DNA from: Rugosibacter sp.
GTDB taxonomy: Bacteria; Pseudomonadota; Gammaproteobacteria; Burkholderiales; Rhodocyclaceae
Direction: 5' to 3'
NCBI GenBank assembly: GCA_004322535.1
Contig: SCUZ01000093.1
Location: forward strand, 1-44,701
Length of the DNA stretch: 44,701 nucleotides
How positions within the stretch are numbered: position 1 is the first letter of the stretch; each line of letters starts with the position of its first letter. The notes under the pieces were generated by a model. That model was not told the DNA's origin and searched no databases. It was given only the letters and a program-made list of their open reading frames with translations. The translations under genes were made by a program, and so were the position numbers. Below are positions 16,551 to 26,587 of this stretch, one piece after another.

Positions 16551-19157
16551 GTGCCGGAAGCGCTAAAAGGCTTAACCAGCAGCGAAGCGCAAATCCGGCT
16601 GCAAGCGGAAGGTTATAACGAACTACCGCGCGCGGAGCATCGTACCTTGCCGCGTATCGCGCTGGAAGTGATTCGCGAGCCGATGTTTGGCCTGCTGATC
16701 GGCTCAGGCGTTGTTTACCTGCTCCTGGGTGACCTGACCGAAGCCTTGCTGCTGCTGGCTTTCGCGTCCATCTCCGTGGTCATCGCCATCGTCCAGGAAA
16801 GCCGCAGCGAGCGCGTGCTCGAAGCGCTGCGTGACTTGACCAGCCCGCGCGCGCTGGTGCTTCGCGATGGCGAGCAGCACCGCATCCCCGGCCGCGAAGT
16901 GGTGCGCGGCGACTTGATTTTGATCAGCGAAGGCGACCGCGTACCGGCCGATGCGCGGCTGCTCCAGGCGACGGACATGCAGGTCGATGAATCGCTGCTG
17001 ACTGGTGAATCGGTACCTGTGCGCAAGCTGGCAGGCGATGGCTCAGGAAAAGTTCCCGAAGAGACGCAAAGCGCTGGCGCTGGTGATACGGCGAGCACAG
17101 CAAATACAGCACCAGCCGTGCGTCCCGGCGGCGACGATTTGCCCTTCATCTTTTCCGGCACGCTCATCGTGCGCGGCCAGGGCTTGGCTGAAGTCACCGC
17201 CACCGGCTCGCGCAGCGAGATTGGCAAAATCGGCCAGGCGCTGGAAACCATCGACAGCGTGCCACCGCGCCTGACGCAGGAAACCCGCCGCCTGGTGCGC
17301 GTCTTTGGCCTGTTCGGCCTGGTTTGCTGCGTCATCGCCGTGTTGCTCTACGGCCTCACGCGCGGCTCGTGGCTGGATGCCATTCTGGCTGGCATTGCAC
17401 TAGGCATGTCGATGCTGCCGGAAGAGTTTCCGCTGGTGCTCACGGTGTTCACCGTCATGGGCGCCTGGCGCATTTCCCGTGCGCGCGTGCTCACGCGTCG
17501 CGCAGCGGCGATCGAAACGCTGGGCGCGGCCACCGTGTTGTGCACCGACAAAACCGGCACGCTGACCGAAAACCGCATGGCGATTGCGGCGCTAGTGGTG
17601 GCGGGTGAAATGCATAAGCCATCTCCCGAACCCCGGCACGCGCAGCCGTTGCCGGAAAAATTCCAAACCCTCGTCGATTGCGGGCGTCTGGCCAGCGCAC
17701 CGGAAGCCTTCGACCCGATGGACAAGGCGTTTCATGCCCTGGCCTCAGCAAAAAATACACAGGAAACCCTCGTCCACAGCTACGGCTTGCGCCCGGATTT
17801 GCTCGCCGTTACGCAAGCCTGGCAAATCGCGGGGACAGACAGCTACCGCATCGCCGCCAAAGGTGCGCCCGAAGCCATTGCCGCGCTTTGCCAGTTTGAT
17901 GCCGCCGCGCTGGCCAAGCTCACGCATGAAGTCAATGCACTGGCGGAACAAGGCATGCGTGTGCTGGCCGTAGCGCAAGCAGAGGCGACCAACCCGCGCG
18001 CGCCAGAATGGCCCGCGTCGCCGCTTGATTTTTCAACCCATGGCTTCGCGTTCCGTTTCGTCGGCCTGGTCGGCCTGGCTGATCCCTTGCGCGCATCCGT
18101 GCCCGATGCGGTGCGGGAATGCCGCTCGGCTGGCATCCGTGTGGTGATGATCACCGGCGACTACCCGGCAACCGCCCGCGCCATCGCCCACGCCGCCGGA
18201 CTGGCTTCGGACGCAGTGCTCACCGGCGACGAGATCGAAACCATGAGTGACGCGGAATTAAGCCGACGCATCCCTGCCGTTTCCGTTTTCGCGCGCATCA
18301 TGCCCGCGCAAAAACTGCGCATCGTGCGCGCGCTAAAAGTCGATGGCGAAGTCGTCGCCATGACGGGGGACGGCGTGAATGATGCGCCATCGCTCAAAGC
18401 CGCGGACATCGGCATCGCCATAGGCGGCCGCGGCACGGACGTGGCGCGCGAAGCCGCCGCGCTGGTGTTGCTGGATGATGATTTTGGCTCCATCGTCAAA
18501 ACCGTGCGCCTCGGCCGCCGCATTTACGATAATTTACGCAAAGCCATGGGCTATATTTTTGCCATCCACCTGCCGATTGCCGGACTCGCCTTGCTGCCGC
18601 TGGTCATGGGCTCGCCGCTGATTTTCATGCCCATCCACATCGCCTTTCTCGAAATGGTCATCGACCCTGTCTGCTCGATCGTTTTCGAGGCGGAAGAAGA
18701 AGAGCGCGACATCATGCAGCGCCGCCCGCGCGCAGCCAACAGCCGCCTGTTTTCCCTGCCATTCATCCTGTGGAGCGGGCTGCAAGGCCTGGTCGCCTTC
18801 GGCGTGCTCGCCGCGCTCTATCTGCTCGCCCTCTCCCGTGGCATGCCCGAAAACGAAGTGCGCGCGCTCACCTTTGTCTCGCTGGTGCTGATCAACCTCG
18901 GGCTGGTGCTGGTCAATCGCTCCTTCAGCAGCTCGCTAACCAACGCCCTGCGCCTGAACAACCGCGCGTTGTGGTGGGTGAGTGCGGTTACATTGGCACT
19001 GCTTGGCCTGATCCTGACTTGGGCACCAGCGCGCGACCTCTTCCGGTTTGGCCCATTGCATGCCAACGATCTCGCTGTCACATTGGCCGCCACCGGCGCA
19101 CTTCTGATTGTGCTGGAGTTACTCAAACGCTTGTGGCACCAAAGGAATACGGGGTAA
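16551..19157 (+). CDS. P-type cation-transporting ATPase (P2-like)
   Basis: An 868-residue cation pump. The actuator-domain loop TGES is at 151-154 and the phosphorylated Asp333 is in CTDKTGTLTE. The hinge TGDGVNDAPSLK is present, as are about ten membrane helices. The M4 motif is PEEFP (290-294) where Ca2+ pumps have PEGLP, so the ion cannot be named with certainty; Ca2+ or Mg2+ is likely. The start is GTG at 16551, eight bases after metF. An extra segment of about 20 residues after TGES (about 168-192, rich in Ala/Thr/Gly) contains a copy of the dispersed repeat read as SAGAGDTA. Confidence 0.9.
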   Translation: MPEALKGLTSSEAQIRLQAEGYNELPRAEHRTLPRIALEVIREPMFGLLIGSGVVYLLLGDLTEALLLLAFASISVVIAIVQESRSERVLEALRDLTSPRALVLRDGEQHRIPGREVVRGDLILISEGDRVPADARLLQATDMQVDESLLTGESVPVRKLAGDGSGKVPEETQSAGAGDTASTANTAPAVRPGGDDLPFIFSGTLIVRGQGLAEVTATGSRSEIGKIGQALETIDSVPPRLTQETRRLVRVFGLFGLVCCVIAVLLYGLTRGSWLDAILAGIALGMSMLPEEFPLVLTVFTVMGAWRISRARVLTRRAAAIETLGAATVLCTDKTGTLTENRMAIAALVVAGEMHKPSPEPRHAQPLPEKFQTLVDCGRLASAPEAFDPMDKAFHALASAKNTQETLVHSYGLRPDLLAVTQAWQIAGTDSYRIAAKGAPEAIAALCQFDAAALAKLTHEVNALAEQGMRVLAVAQAEATNPRAPEWPASPLDFSTHGFAFRFVGLVGLADPLRASVPDAVRECRSAGIRVVMITGDYPATARAIAHAAGLASDAVLTGDEIETMSDAELSRRIPAVSVFARIMPAQKLRIVRALKVDGEVVAMTGDGVNDAPSLKAADIGIAIGGRGTDVAREAAALVLLDDDFGSIVKTVRLGRRIYDNLRKAMGYIFAIHLPIAGLALLPLVMGSPLIFMPIHIAFLEMVIDPVCSIVFEAEEEERDIMQRRPRAANSRLFSLPFILWSGLQGLVAFGVLAALYLLALSRGMPENEVRALTFVSLVLINLGLVLVNRSFSSSLTNALRLNNRALWWVSAVTLALLGLILTWAPARDLFRFGPLHANDLAVTLAATGALLIVLELLKRLWHQRNTG
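17076..17093 (+). repeat. Dispersed repeat, copy 2 (inside ATPase gene)
   Basis: An exact 18-base core GGCGCTGGTGATACGGCG, read in frame as residues near 175-181 of the pump, within a low-complexity insertion of the actuator domain. Confidence 0.65.
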
Positions 19158-19161
19158 TCCC

Positions 19162-19914
19162 TTACGCAATCTCGTCACGTCGACTTTGATAAGCTCGCCA
19201 CAACACTAACATTGCCCAGCTTAGCGCAACTAGCGCCAGCAGTGCGCCTGTCATGCGCGCAAATCGCCCCCAGACGTGGGCATGTTGCAAACCGCCCCAT
19301 AATTCAAATAGATAAATCCAATCGTGCGGGCCATCTTCCCCGGTGTGGCCGCCCAGCAGCATGAGTTGCGGATGAAGCGCGTCATAGATATAGGGCGCCA
19401 GATCAACCAAACTCATTCCCGCCCACCATAAACACACCGCCGCGCCAAACGGATCACGATTTTTTATCAGGAAGGCCGCGCCAATGGCCAGCGGCAACAA
19501 CACCTGAAACAGGCTGCCACCGGCAATGGTGAGGGATTCGCCGAAGAGCATGAACAGCACATGCCCCGCTTCGTGGATGGGCAGCAGGATGTTGTGCATG
19601 AAGCTCTGGAACACCTCGCCGTCAGTCACATCGCGCGTCATTAGATACAGTCCCCAGACCAGCAATGCAAGAAGCAGCGCAGCGCGTACGGCGAGCAACG
19701 CAGAGTCACCCGCATCCCTGTCGGGCAAGGTCAATAGCCGTTTGCGCCAAGTATCGTCTTCGTCAGAGGATTCATTTATCGCAGCAAATCTGACCATACG
19801 CTGCGGCGGCCATTTATGCATATACACGCCGCAGGCCGGACAAACATCCGTTGCACCCAAGGGCTGCGGCGGACTATGCCCGCATTTGGGACAAACGGCA
19901 AATGGCGCGGGCAT
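19162..19914 (-). CDS. Zinc-ribbon membrane protein with HEAGH motif (M50-like)
   Basis: A 250-residue membrane protein. The N-terminus has a zinc ribbon with C8-x-x-C11 and C25-x-x-C28. A transmembrane helix at about 74-93 is followed by a helix carrying H114-E-A-G-H118, the zinc-binding pattern of intramembrane (site-2-like) proteases. Further hydrophobic segments follow at about 130-150, 165-175 and 215-235. The second-half Asp motif of true site-2 proteases is not obvious, so activity is uncertain. It converges on the ATPase gene with a four-base gap and is downstream of the HerA-like gene. Confidence 0.7.
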   Translation of the reverse strand: MPAPFAVCPKCGHSPPQPLGATDVCPACGVYMHKWPPQRMVRFAAINESSDEDDTWRKRLLTLPDRDAGDSALLAVRAALLLALLVWGLYLMTRDVTDGEVFQSFMHNILLPIHEAGHVLFMLFGESLTIAGGSLFQVLLPLAIGAAFLIKNRDPFGAAVCLWWAGMSLVDLAPYIYDALHPQLMLLGGHTGEDGPHDWIYLFELWGGLQHAHVWGRFARMTGALLALVALSWAMLVLWRAYQSRRDEIA

Positions 19915-19924
19915 GCAGTCTGTA

Positions 19925-21484
19925 TCAGCGACGACGACCGCCGAGAATCGATCCTAATACACCACGAATAATTTCCCGCCCCACTTGCGAACCCATTGTG
20001 CGTGCCGCGCTTTTCATCGCCGCCTCAACCACACCTTGCCGTCCTCGGCTGCCACCCGTGCCGCCGCCAAACATGCCGCCCAGCAGGCCACCGAGGCTGC
20101 CTAGCAAACCTCTACCATTTTCACTAGCTGGCGCAGCCGAATCGGAGCCATTCACCTTGCTTTGCACTTCCTTCGAGTCGTCACCAGCGCCGGCTCCTGG
20201 TGCCGTTGCACTGAGTTTTTCAAACGCAGAATCGCGGTCGAGAAATTTTTCATAATGCCCCGCAATCAACGAACCGGCAATTGCGGCCTTGCGCTCGTCA
20301 GCTGTCAGCGGTCCGATGCGCGAAGCAGGCGGCAGCACAAAGGCGCGCTCCACCACGGTTGGCCTGCCTTGCTCGTCCAAAAACGAGACCAGCGCTTCAC
20401 CTACGCCCAGCTCGGTAATTATCGTCGCGGCATCAAACGCCGGATTGGCGCGTAGCGTATCTGCGGCGGCCTTCACGGCTTTCTGGTCGCGCGGAGTAAA
20501 GGCACGCAGGGCATGTTGCACACGGTTGCCCAGTTGGCCCAACACCGTGTCGGGAATATCCAGCGGATTTTGCGTGACGAAAAACACGCCGACGCCTTTT
20601 GAGCGAATCAGCCGCACGACCTGCTCTACTTTTTCCAGCAGCGCCGGTGGCGCATCGTTAAACAATAGATGCGCTTCATCGAAGAAAAACACTAACTTCG
20701 GCTTGTCCAAATCACCCGCTTCGGGCAGCCGCTCGAAAAGTTCAGCCAGTAGCCAAAGCAAAAAACTGGCGTAAAGACGCGGCGAGTTGATCAGTTTTTC
20801 AGCCGCAAACACATTGATCACGCCACGACTTCCCTGAGTTTGCATCAAGTCTTCAATATCCAGCATCGGCTCGCCGAAAAACTTGTCGCCACCTTGCTCT
20901 TCCAGCGTCAATAAGCCGCGTTGAATCGCGCCTATGGAGGCGGTCGAGACATTGCCGTAACCGGTACGAAATTCGTCTGCATGTTCGCCCACATGTTGCA
21001 CCATGGCGCGCAGATCTTTCAGGTCGAGCAAGAGCAAACCCTGGTCGTCGGCGATCTTGAACACCAGTTGCAGCACGCCCGATTGCGTGTCGTTCAAGTC
21101 CAGCAAGCGGCCGAGCAGCAGCGGGCCCATGTCGGAAATCGTGGCCCGCGCCGGGTGGCCGAGCTCACCAAACACATCCCAAAAAGTTGCCGGATAACCG
21201 GCTGGCTGCCAGTCTGTTATACCCATTGCGTCAAGCCGCTTTTGCAATTTTTCGCTGGCAACGCCAGTTGCGCAAAGCCCCGAAAGATCTCCCTTGGCGT
21301 CGGCCAGAAACACTGGCACGCCGGCCATCGAGAGCTGTTCCGCTATCCGCTGCAAAGTCACGGTTTTGCCTGTGCCGGTCGCACCGGTAATCAGGCCGTG
21401 ACGATTCGCCATGCGCGTCAGCAATGCCAGTTCGGTAGTGCCACTTTGGGCAATGGGCATCGCTTGGCTGGATGTTTGGCTCAT
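19925..21484 (-). CDS. HerA-like ATPase (DUF853/YjgR family)
   Basis: A 519-residue P-loop ATPase of the FtsK-HerA superfamily. It shows Walker A GATGTGKT at residues 34-41, Walker [13 protein letters not shown], and the arginine-finger region [32 protein letters not shown] typical of YjgR-type proteins. The C-terminal ~80 residues are a low-complexity linker (including GAGAGDDS, a weak copy of the dispersed repeat) and a glycine-rich [14 protein letters not shown] tail. The cell role of this family is poorly known; DNA translocation is inferred. It is divergent from yebC. Confidence 0.9.
   Translation of the reverse strand: MSQTSSQAMPIAQSGTTELALLTRMANRHGLITGATGTGKTVTLQRIAEQLSMAGVPVFLADAKGDLSGLCATGVASEKLQKRLDAMGITDWQPAGYPATFWDVFGELGHPARATISDMGPLLLGRLLDLNDTQSGVLQLVFKIADDQGLLLLDLKDLRAMVQHVGEHADEFRTGYGNVSTASIGAIQRGLLTLEEQGGDKFFGEPMLDIEDLMQTQGSRGVINVFAAEKLINSPRLYASFLLWLLAELFERLPEAGDLDKPKLVFFFDEAHLLFNDAPPALLEKVEQVVRLIRSKGVGVFFVTQNPLDIPDTVLGQLGNRVQHALRAFTPRDQKAVKAAADTLRANPAFDAATIITELGVGEALVSFLDEQGRPTVVERAFVLPPASRIGPLTADERKAAIAGSLIAGHYEKFLDRDSAFEKLSATAPGAGAGDDSKEVQSKVNGSDSAAPASENGRGLLGSLGGLLGGMFGGGTGGSRGRQGVVEAAMKSAARTMGSQVGREIIRGVLGSILGGRRR
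20181..20195 (-). repeat. Weak copy of dispersed repeat (inside HerA-like gene)
   Basis: TCACCAGCGCCGGCT matches the reverse-complement repeat at 14 of 15 positions. It lies in the low-complexity C-terminal linker, and could be coincidental given the short length. Confidence 0.35.
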
Positions 21485-21589
21485 GATTGAAATTTCAAGG
21501 TGTTAAAATTTGCCATCTTAAACGCAAACTCGACGCAAATCCGCGAAACCACTCGCGGCAAATGCCAGGACAAACACAGGGAAAAACGC

Positions 21590-22315
21590 ATGGCCGGACA
21601 TTCCAAATGGGCTAATATCCAGCACCGCAAGGGGCGTCAGGACGCCAAGCGGGGCAAGGTCTTCACCAAACTGATCAAGGAAATTACCGTTGCCGCCAAG
21701 ATGGGCGGCGGCGACGTCAGCGCCAACCCGCGCCTGCGGCTGGCGATTGAAAAAGCCAAGGGGCAGAGCCTGCCCAAGGACAACATCGACAACGCCATCA
21801 AGCGCGGCACCGGCCAGCTCGACGGCGTGAGCTACGAAGAAATCCGCTATGAAGGCTATGGCATCAACGGCGCCGCCGTGATGGTAGATTGCCTGACCGA
21901 CAACAAGGTGCGCACTGTGGCCGAAGTACGCCACGCCTTTGCCAAGCATGGCGGCAACATGGGCACCGACGGAAGCGTGGCCTTCCTTTTCAAGCATTGC
22001 GGCCAGATGCTGTTCGCCCCTGGCACCGACGAAACCAAACTGATGGATGCGGCGATCGAAGCGGGGGCTGATGATGTGGTGACCAATGATGACGGCTCAA
22101 TCGAAGTAGTTACCCCACCACACGAATTCAGTCAGGTCAAGGAAGCCCTGGAAAAAGCCGGCTTCAAGCCGGAATTTGGCGATGTGACCATGAAACCGGA
22201 AAACGAATTGGTCTTTACCGGCGATGATGCAACCAAAATGCAAAAACTGCTCGATGCGATCGAATCGCTTGATGATGTGCAAGAGGTTTACACAACAGCG
22301 GTGATTGACGAATGA
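21590..22315 (+). CDS. yebC: YebC/PmpR-family transcription/translation factor
   Basis: A 241-residue YebC protein beginning [20 protein letters not shown], with the family's central [26 protein letters not shown]. Members act as transcription regulators, and recent work on the family also links it to translation of proline-rich stretches. The frame is open upstream to 21500, but similarity begins at the ATG at 21590. It leads the yebC-ruvC-ruvA-ruvB run, an arrangement common in proteobacteria. Confidence 0.96.
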   Translation: MAGHSKWANIQHRKGRQDAKRGKVFTKLIKEITVAAKMGGGDVSANPRLRLAIEKAKGQSLPKDNIDNAIKRGTGQLDGVSYEEIRYEGYGINGAAVMVDCLTDNKVRTVAEVRHAFAKHGGNMGTDGSVAFLFKHCGQMLFAPGTDETKLMDAAIEAGADDVVTNDDGSIEVVTPPHEFSQVKEALEKAGFKPEFGDVTMKPENELVFTGDDATKMQKLLDAIESLDDVQEVYTTAVIDE

Positions 22316-22337
22316 ACCGCGCGGCACGCACCGTGTA

Positions 22338-22880
22338 ATGCAACAAACCAGCCCCGTACTGCGCATCCTTGGCATTGATCCCGGCTTGCGTTCGACGGGA
22401 TTTGGCGTCATCGAGAAAAAAGCGAATGCGCTGACCTACATCGCCAGCGGTTGCATTAAAACAGATGCGGCACTAAGCTTGCCGCAACGGATCAAAACAC
22501 TGCTTGACGGCATTGGCGAAGTCGTCGCCACTTATCAGCCGCAACAGGCAGCGGTTGAAATCATCTTCGTCAATGTCAATCCGCAATCCACGCTGTTGCT
22601 GGGCCAGGCGCGCGGCGCAGCCATTTCGGCGCTGGTGCTGGCCGATTTATCCGTCGCGGAATACACCGCACTGCAAGTCAAACAAGCCGTGGTTGGTCAC
22701 GGCAAGGCAGCCAAGGAACAAGTGCAACAGATGGTCATGCGCCTGCTCAATCTTTCTGGCGCGCCCTCGGCCGATGCGGCGGATGCACTCGCCTGCGCTA
22801 TCGCCCACGCCCACGGGGGGCAGGGTATGGGCGCACTGGCCACCGCCGGGCGGCGCGTGCGCGGTGGCAGAATGCTTTAA
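22338..22880 (+). CDS. ruvC: Holliday junction endonuclease RuvC
   Basis: A 180-residue resolvase that cuts Holliday junctions. The acidic catalytic residues sit in [29 protein letters not shown] and the C-terminal [14 protein letters not shown]. The frame extends to 22305, overlapping yebC, but homology starts at the ATG at 22338. It is followed by ruvA and ruvB, so the whole resolvasome is encoded together. Confidence 0.97.
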   Translation: MQQTSPVLRILGIDPGLRSTGFGVIEKKANALTYIASGCIKTDAALSLPQRIKTLLDGIGEVVATYQPQQAAVEIIFVNVNPQSTLLLGQARGAAISALVLADLSVAEYTALQVKQAVVGHGKAAKEQVQQMVMRLLNLSGAPSADAADALACAIAHAHGGQGMGALATAGRRVRGGRML

Positions 22881-22928
22881 CACGATTCAGGTGGCATCCG
22901 TCCCATTACAAACAATCCAAGGACATCT

Positions 22929-23525
22929 ATGATCGGCCGTATTACTGGAATCTTGCTGGAAAAAAATCCACCCTCGGTGACCGTCGACGTGCATGGCCTC
23001 GGCTATGAAATCGACGTGCCGATGAGCACTTTTTACAACCTGCCCGCAACGGGTGAAAAGGTGTCGCTGTTCACCCATCTAGCCATCCGCGAAGACGGCC
23101 ATTTCCTGTATGGATTTGGCAGTCAGGACGAACGCATGGCCTTTCGCCAGCTGCTCAAGGTGTCCGGCATCGGCGCACGCACGGCGTTATCCGTGTTGTC
23201 CGGCATGTCGGTGCATGAACTGGCCCAGGCCATCGCCATGCAAGAAGCCGGGCGTATCATCAAGGTGCCCGGCATCGGTAAGAAAACGGCTGAACGCCTG
23301 CTGCTCGAGCTGCGTGACAAACTCCCCAAAACGCTGGCCACAGGCAGCGTAAAAATCGGCGCTGGTGAGACGGCGGGCACTGCCTCATCGGACATTCTTA
23401 ATGCATTGCTTGCGCTGGGCTATAACGATCGCGAAGCCGTTGCGGCGATGAAAAATCTGCCACCGGATTGCTCGGTGTCCGATGGGATTCGTCACGCATT
23501 GAAGCTGCTTTCAAAATCCGGCTAA
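22929..23525 (+). CDS. ruvA: Holliday junction DNA helicase subunit RuvA
   Basis: A 198-residue RuvA that binds four-way junctions and loads RuvB. The OB-fold N-terminus [17 protein letters not shown] is followed by helix-hairpin-helix motifs ([10 protein letters not shown] and [16 protein letters not shown]). The flexible linker to the RuvB-binding C-terminal domain (about 138-153) contains KIGAGETA, encoded by a copy of the dispersed repeat. Length is normal. Confidence 0.97.
   Translation: MIGRITGILLEKNPPSVTVDVHGLGYEIDVPMSTFYNLPATGEKVSLFTHLAIREDGHFLYGFGSQDERMAFRQLLKVSGIGARTALSVLSGMSVHELAQAIAMQEAGRIIKVPGIGKKTAERLLLELRDKLPKTLATGSVKIGAGETAGTASSDILNALLALGYNDREAVAAMKNLPPDCSVSDGIRHALKLLSKSG
23353..23375 (+). 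repeat. Dispersed repeat, copy 3 (inside ruvA)
   Basis: AAATCGGCGCTGGTGAGACGGCG differs from copy 1 by loss of one base at the 5' part and a T-to-G change. It encodes KIGAGETA in the linker between RuvA domains II and III. Confidence 0.6.
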
Positions 23526-23575
23526 GGCGATGAACATTGATCAAGCCCCGACCAAACCTCGATTAAACTCACGCC

Positions 23576-24631
23576 ATGAGCATTCAGACAGACAATTTTT
23601 CAGCACCGCCTGAGCGGTTGATTGCAGCAGCGCCGGAATCCGGCCGCGAAGAAGCACTGGAACGTGCATTACGGCCCAAAAAACTGGCAGACTATGTGGG
23701 CCAGCAAAAGATTCGCGCTCAGCTGGAGATTTTTATCGAGGCGGCAAAAGCACGCCATGAATCGCTGGATCACGTGTTGCTGTTCGGCCCGCCGGGTTTG
23801 GGCAAAACCACGCTGGCGCACATCCTGGCGCATGAAATGGGGGTCAATCTGCGCCAGACCTCGGGCCCGGTTTTAGAGCGGGCAGGTGATCTGGCGGCAA
23901 TTCTGACCAATCTCGAACCCAATGACGTGCTCTTCATCGACGAGATTCATCGCCTCTCGCCCGTAGTGGAAGAAATCCTCTACCCGGCGCTGGAGGATTT
24001 TCAGATCGACATCATGATCGGCGAAGGGCCGTCCGCGCGCTCGGTCAAGCTTGATCTGCCACCCTTTACCTTAGTGGGCGCCACTACGCGTGCGGGGATG
24101 TTGACCAATCCGCTGCGCGACCGTTTTGGCATCACCGCCCGGCTGGAATTTTATACGCCGGAAGAATTAAGCCTGATCGTGCACCGCTCGGCGCATTTGC
24201 TGAACTGCGACATCGTGGATGAAGGCGCAACGGAGATCGCCAAGCGCTCGCGTGGCACACCGCGTATTTCCAACCGGTTGCTGCGCCGTGTGCGTGATTT
24301 TGCCGAGGTCAAGGCTGATGGCAAAATCACCCGCGCCGTGGCTGACGCCGCGCTGACCATGCTGGATGTAGATCATCTGGGCTTGGATGTGATGGATAGA
24401 AAACTGCTTTTAGCGATGCTGGAAAAATTCAGCGGTGGCCCGGTGGGCGTGGATAACCTCGCAGCGGCCATTGGCGAAGCACGCGATACGATAGAAGATG
24501 TGCTGGAGCCCTACCTGATTCAGCAAGGTTATTTGCAACGCACGCCGCGCGGACGCGTAGCGACGCCCGCCATCTGGCGGCATTTCGGACTGGATTCACC
24601 CGACAAACCTGCCACGTCGCTATTTGACTAA
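23576..24631 (+). CDS. ruvB: Holliday junction ATP-dependent helicase RuvB
   Basis: A 351-residue AAA+ motor for branch migration. It shows Walker [10 protein letters not shown], Walker B FIDEIHRL, sensor [18 protein letters not shown] and the C-terminal winged helix with [14 protein letters not shown]. It lies 50 bases after ruvA. All family features appear intact. Confidence 0.98.
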   Translation: MSIQTDNFSAPPERLIAAAPESGREEALERALRPKKLADYVGQQKIRAQLEIFIEAAKARHESLDHVLLFGPPGLGKTTLAHILAHEMGVNLRQTSGPVLERAGDLAAILTNLEPNDVLFIDEIHRLSPVVEEILYPALEDFQIDIMIGEGPSARSVKLDLPPFTLVGATTRAGMLTNPLRDRFGITARLEFYTPEELSLIVHRSAHLLNCDIVDEGATEIAKRSRGTPRISNRLLRRVRDFAEVKADGKITRAVADAALTMLDVDHLGLDVMDRKLLLAMLEKFSGGPVGVDNLAAAIGEARDTIEDVLEPYLIQQGYLQRTPRGRVATPAIWRHFGLDSPDKPATSLFD

Positions 24632-24639
24632 ACCTCATT

Positions 24640-25059
24640 ATGCCTTTGTCAATTCGCGTCTATTACGAAGATACCGATGCCGCTGGCATTGTCTATTACG
24701 CGAATTACATGCGCTTTCTCGAACGCGGGCGTACCGAATTGTTGCGCCACCTCGGGCACGAACAGTCGGCGCTGGCGACACGACAAATGGCTTTCGCGGT
24801 ACGCTCTGTTCATGCCGAATATCTGAAACCGGCGAAACTTGATGACCTGATCGTGGTCGAAACCGTCGTCGAGTCCGTCGGGCGAGTGCAGGTGATGTTC
24901 GCCCAGCAGGTAACACGTGATGGGGAACAACTGCTGGATGCGAGAATACGTGTAGCCTGCATAGATCCGACGCGTGGCAAACCAGTACCCATGCCGTGTG
25001 ACATTTATCAACAACTCAAGGCGCTGATGGCTCAACCCAAAGCGGAACTGCCGGAATGA
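24640..25059 (+). CDS. ybgC: Acyl-CoA thioesterase YbgC
   Basis: A 139-residue hotdog thioesterase that hydrolyses short acyl-CoA or acyl-ACP esters. The catalytic segment VYYEDTDAAGIVYYANY with Asp13 is intact. It is the usual first gene of the tol-pal cluster, and its stop overlaps the tolQ start (ATGA). Confidence 0.94.
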   Translation: MPLSIRVYYEDTDAAGIVYYANYMRFLERGRTELLRHLGHEQSALATRQMAFAVRSVHAEYLKPAKLDDLIVVETVVESVGRVQVMFAQQVTRDGEQLLDARIRVACIDPTRGKPVPMPCDIYQQLKALMAQPKAELPE

Positions 25060-25733
25060 ATATTACTCAAGACCTTTCCATCATCGAACTCATCCTTCAC
25101 GCCAGCCTGGTGGTCAAGCTGGTCATGCTCTTGCTGCTTGGCGTGTCTTTCATGTCCTGGTATTACATCTTCCGCAAAGCCTTTGCCATCCGTGATGCGA
25201 AGACCAGAACGGACAAATTCGAACGCGATTTCTGGAGTGGCGGCGACCTGAACGCGCTATACCAAAGCGCCGTCAACAACCGCCACGAAACCGGAGCACT
25301 GGAACGCATTTTTGAATCGGGCTACCGCGAGTTCACCAAGCTGCGCGGGCAAAAAACCCTGGATGCTTCAACCGTCGTCGATGGCGCACGCCGCGCCATG
25401 CGCGCCACCTATCAGCGCGAAATTGATGATCTGGAAGCGCACCTGGCATTTCTCGCCTCGGTGGGTTCGGTCTCGCCCTATGTCGGCCTGTTTGGTACGG
25501 TATGGGGCATCATGCATGCGTTCCGCGGGCTGGCCAACATGAGCACCGCCACACTCTCTGTTGTCGCCCCCGGCATTGCCGAAGCGCTGGTGGCCACCGC
25601 CATCGGGCTCTTCGCGGCAATCCCCGCCGTGGTGGCTTACAACCGCTTCGCGCATCGCGTCGATCGCGTCGCCGTGCGTTTCGAGAGCTTCATGGAGGAA
25701 TTCTCCAACATTCTGCAACGGCAAACCCGCTAA
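25056..25733 (+). CDS. tolQ: Tol-Pal proton-channel subunit TolQ
   Basis: A 225-residue inner-membrane protein with three transmembrane helices (about 20-40, 130-150, 170-195). It includes the conserved SPYVGLFGTVWGIMHAF and GIAEALVATAIGLFAAIPAVVAYN segments. With TolR it uses the proton gradient to drive TolA. tolR does not follow directly: two metabolic genes lie between, which is unusual. Confidence 0.96.
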   Translation: MNITQDLSIIELILHASLVVKLVMLLLLGVSFMSWYYIFRKAFAIRDAKTRTDKFERDFWSGGDLNALYQSAVNNRHETGALERIFESGYREFTKLRGQKTLDASTVVDGARRAMRATYQREIDDLEAHLAFLASVGSVSPYVGLFGTVWGIMHAFRGLANMSTATLSVVAPGIAEALVATAIGLFAAIPAVVAYNRFAHRVDRVAVRFESFMEEFSNILQRQTR

Positions 25734-25794
25734 GCAAGTGTCATTCGGGCTTGCCTGCTGACCTGTTTCACTTGAACTCAACCAGGAGCTGATC

Positions 25795-26577
25795 ATGCAA
25801 CTCAAGGGGAAAATAGCCATCATTACGGGCGCGGCCAGCGGCATCGGGCGTGAAATCGCATTGACTTATGCACGAGAAGGCGCAACCGTCGCTATCGCCG
25901 ACATCAATCTGGCCGCTGCACAAAAAGCGGCGGATGAAATCATTGCGGCTGGCGGCAAAGCCCTTGGCGTGGCCATGGACGTGACCGACGAAGCCGCTGT
26001 GAATGCGGGCATTGATCAAGTCGCTGCGGCCTTTGGCGGAATCGATATTCTGATATCGAATGCAGGCATTCAAATCGTTAATCCGATTGATCAATTCAGT
26101 TATGCCGACTGGAAAAAAATGCTGGCAATCCATCTGGATGGCGCCTTTCTGACCACCAAGGCGGCATTGAAATACATGTACAAAGACAATCGCGGCGGCA
26201 CGGTGATTTACATGGGATCGGTGCATTCGCACGAAGCCTCGCCGCTCAAGGCCCCCTATGTCAGCGCCAAGCACGCCCTGCTCGGCCTGGCCAAGGTGTT
26301 GGCAAAAGAAGGAGCCGTACATAATGTACGCTCGCATGTAATCTGCCCCGGCTTTGTGCGCACGCCCTTGGTGGATAAACAAATTCCCGAACAGGCCAAA
26401 GAGCTGGGCATCAGCGAAGAAGACGTCGTCAAGCGAGTCATGCTCGGCGGCACAGTGGATGGCATTTTCACTACTGTCGAAGATGTCGCGCAAACCGCGC
26501 TGTTTCTTGCCGCCTTCCCCAGTGCCGCACTCACGGGACAGTCTTTCATTGTCAGCCACGGCTGGTCCATGCAGTAA
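25795..26577 (+). CDS. bdhA: 3-hydroxybutyrate dehydrogenase-type SDR
   Basis: A 260-residue SDR of the D-3-hydroxybutyrate dehydrogenase type, which oxidises 3-hydroxybutyrate to acetoacetate with NAD. It has [26 protein letters not shown] and the catalytic [11 protein letters not shown] segment, plus [27 protein letters not shown], typical of BdhA. CAGGAG precedes the ATG. It is inserted between tolQ and tolR and is followed by a patatin gene; that pair suggests use of stored polyhydroxybutyrate. Confidence 0.87.
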   Translation: MQLKGKIAIITGAASGIGREIALTYAREGATVAIADINLAAAQKAADEIIAAGGKALGVAMDVTDEAAVNAGIDQVAAAFGGIDILISNAGIQIVNPIDQFSYADWKKMLAIHLDGAFLTTKAALKYMYKDNRGGTVIYMGSVHSHEASPLKAPYVSAKHALLGLAKVLAKEGAVHNVRSHVICPGFVRTPLVDKQIPEQAKELGISEEDVVKRVMLGGTVDGIFTTVEDVAQTALFLAAFPSAALTGQSFIVSHGWSMQ

Positions 26578-26587
26578 GGATTCTGCG

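Noticed and set aside
16715-17335. 206-codon frame antisense to the P-type ATPase
   Set aside because: Arg/Ser-rich composition typical of a shadow frame; no ribosome-binding site.
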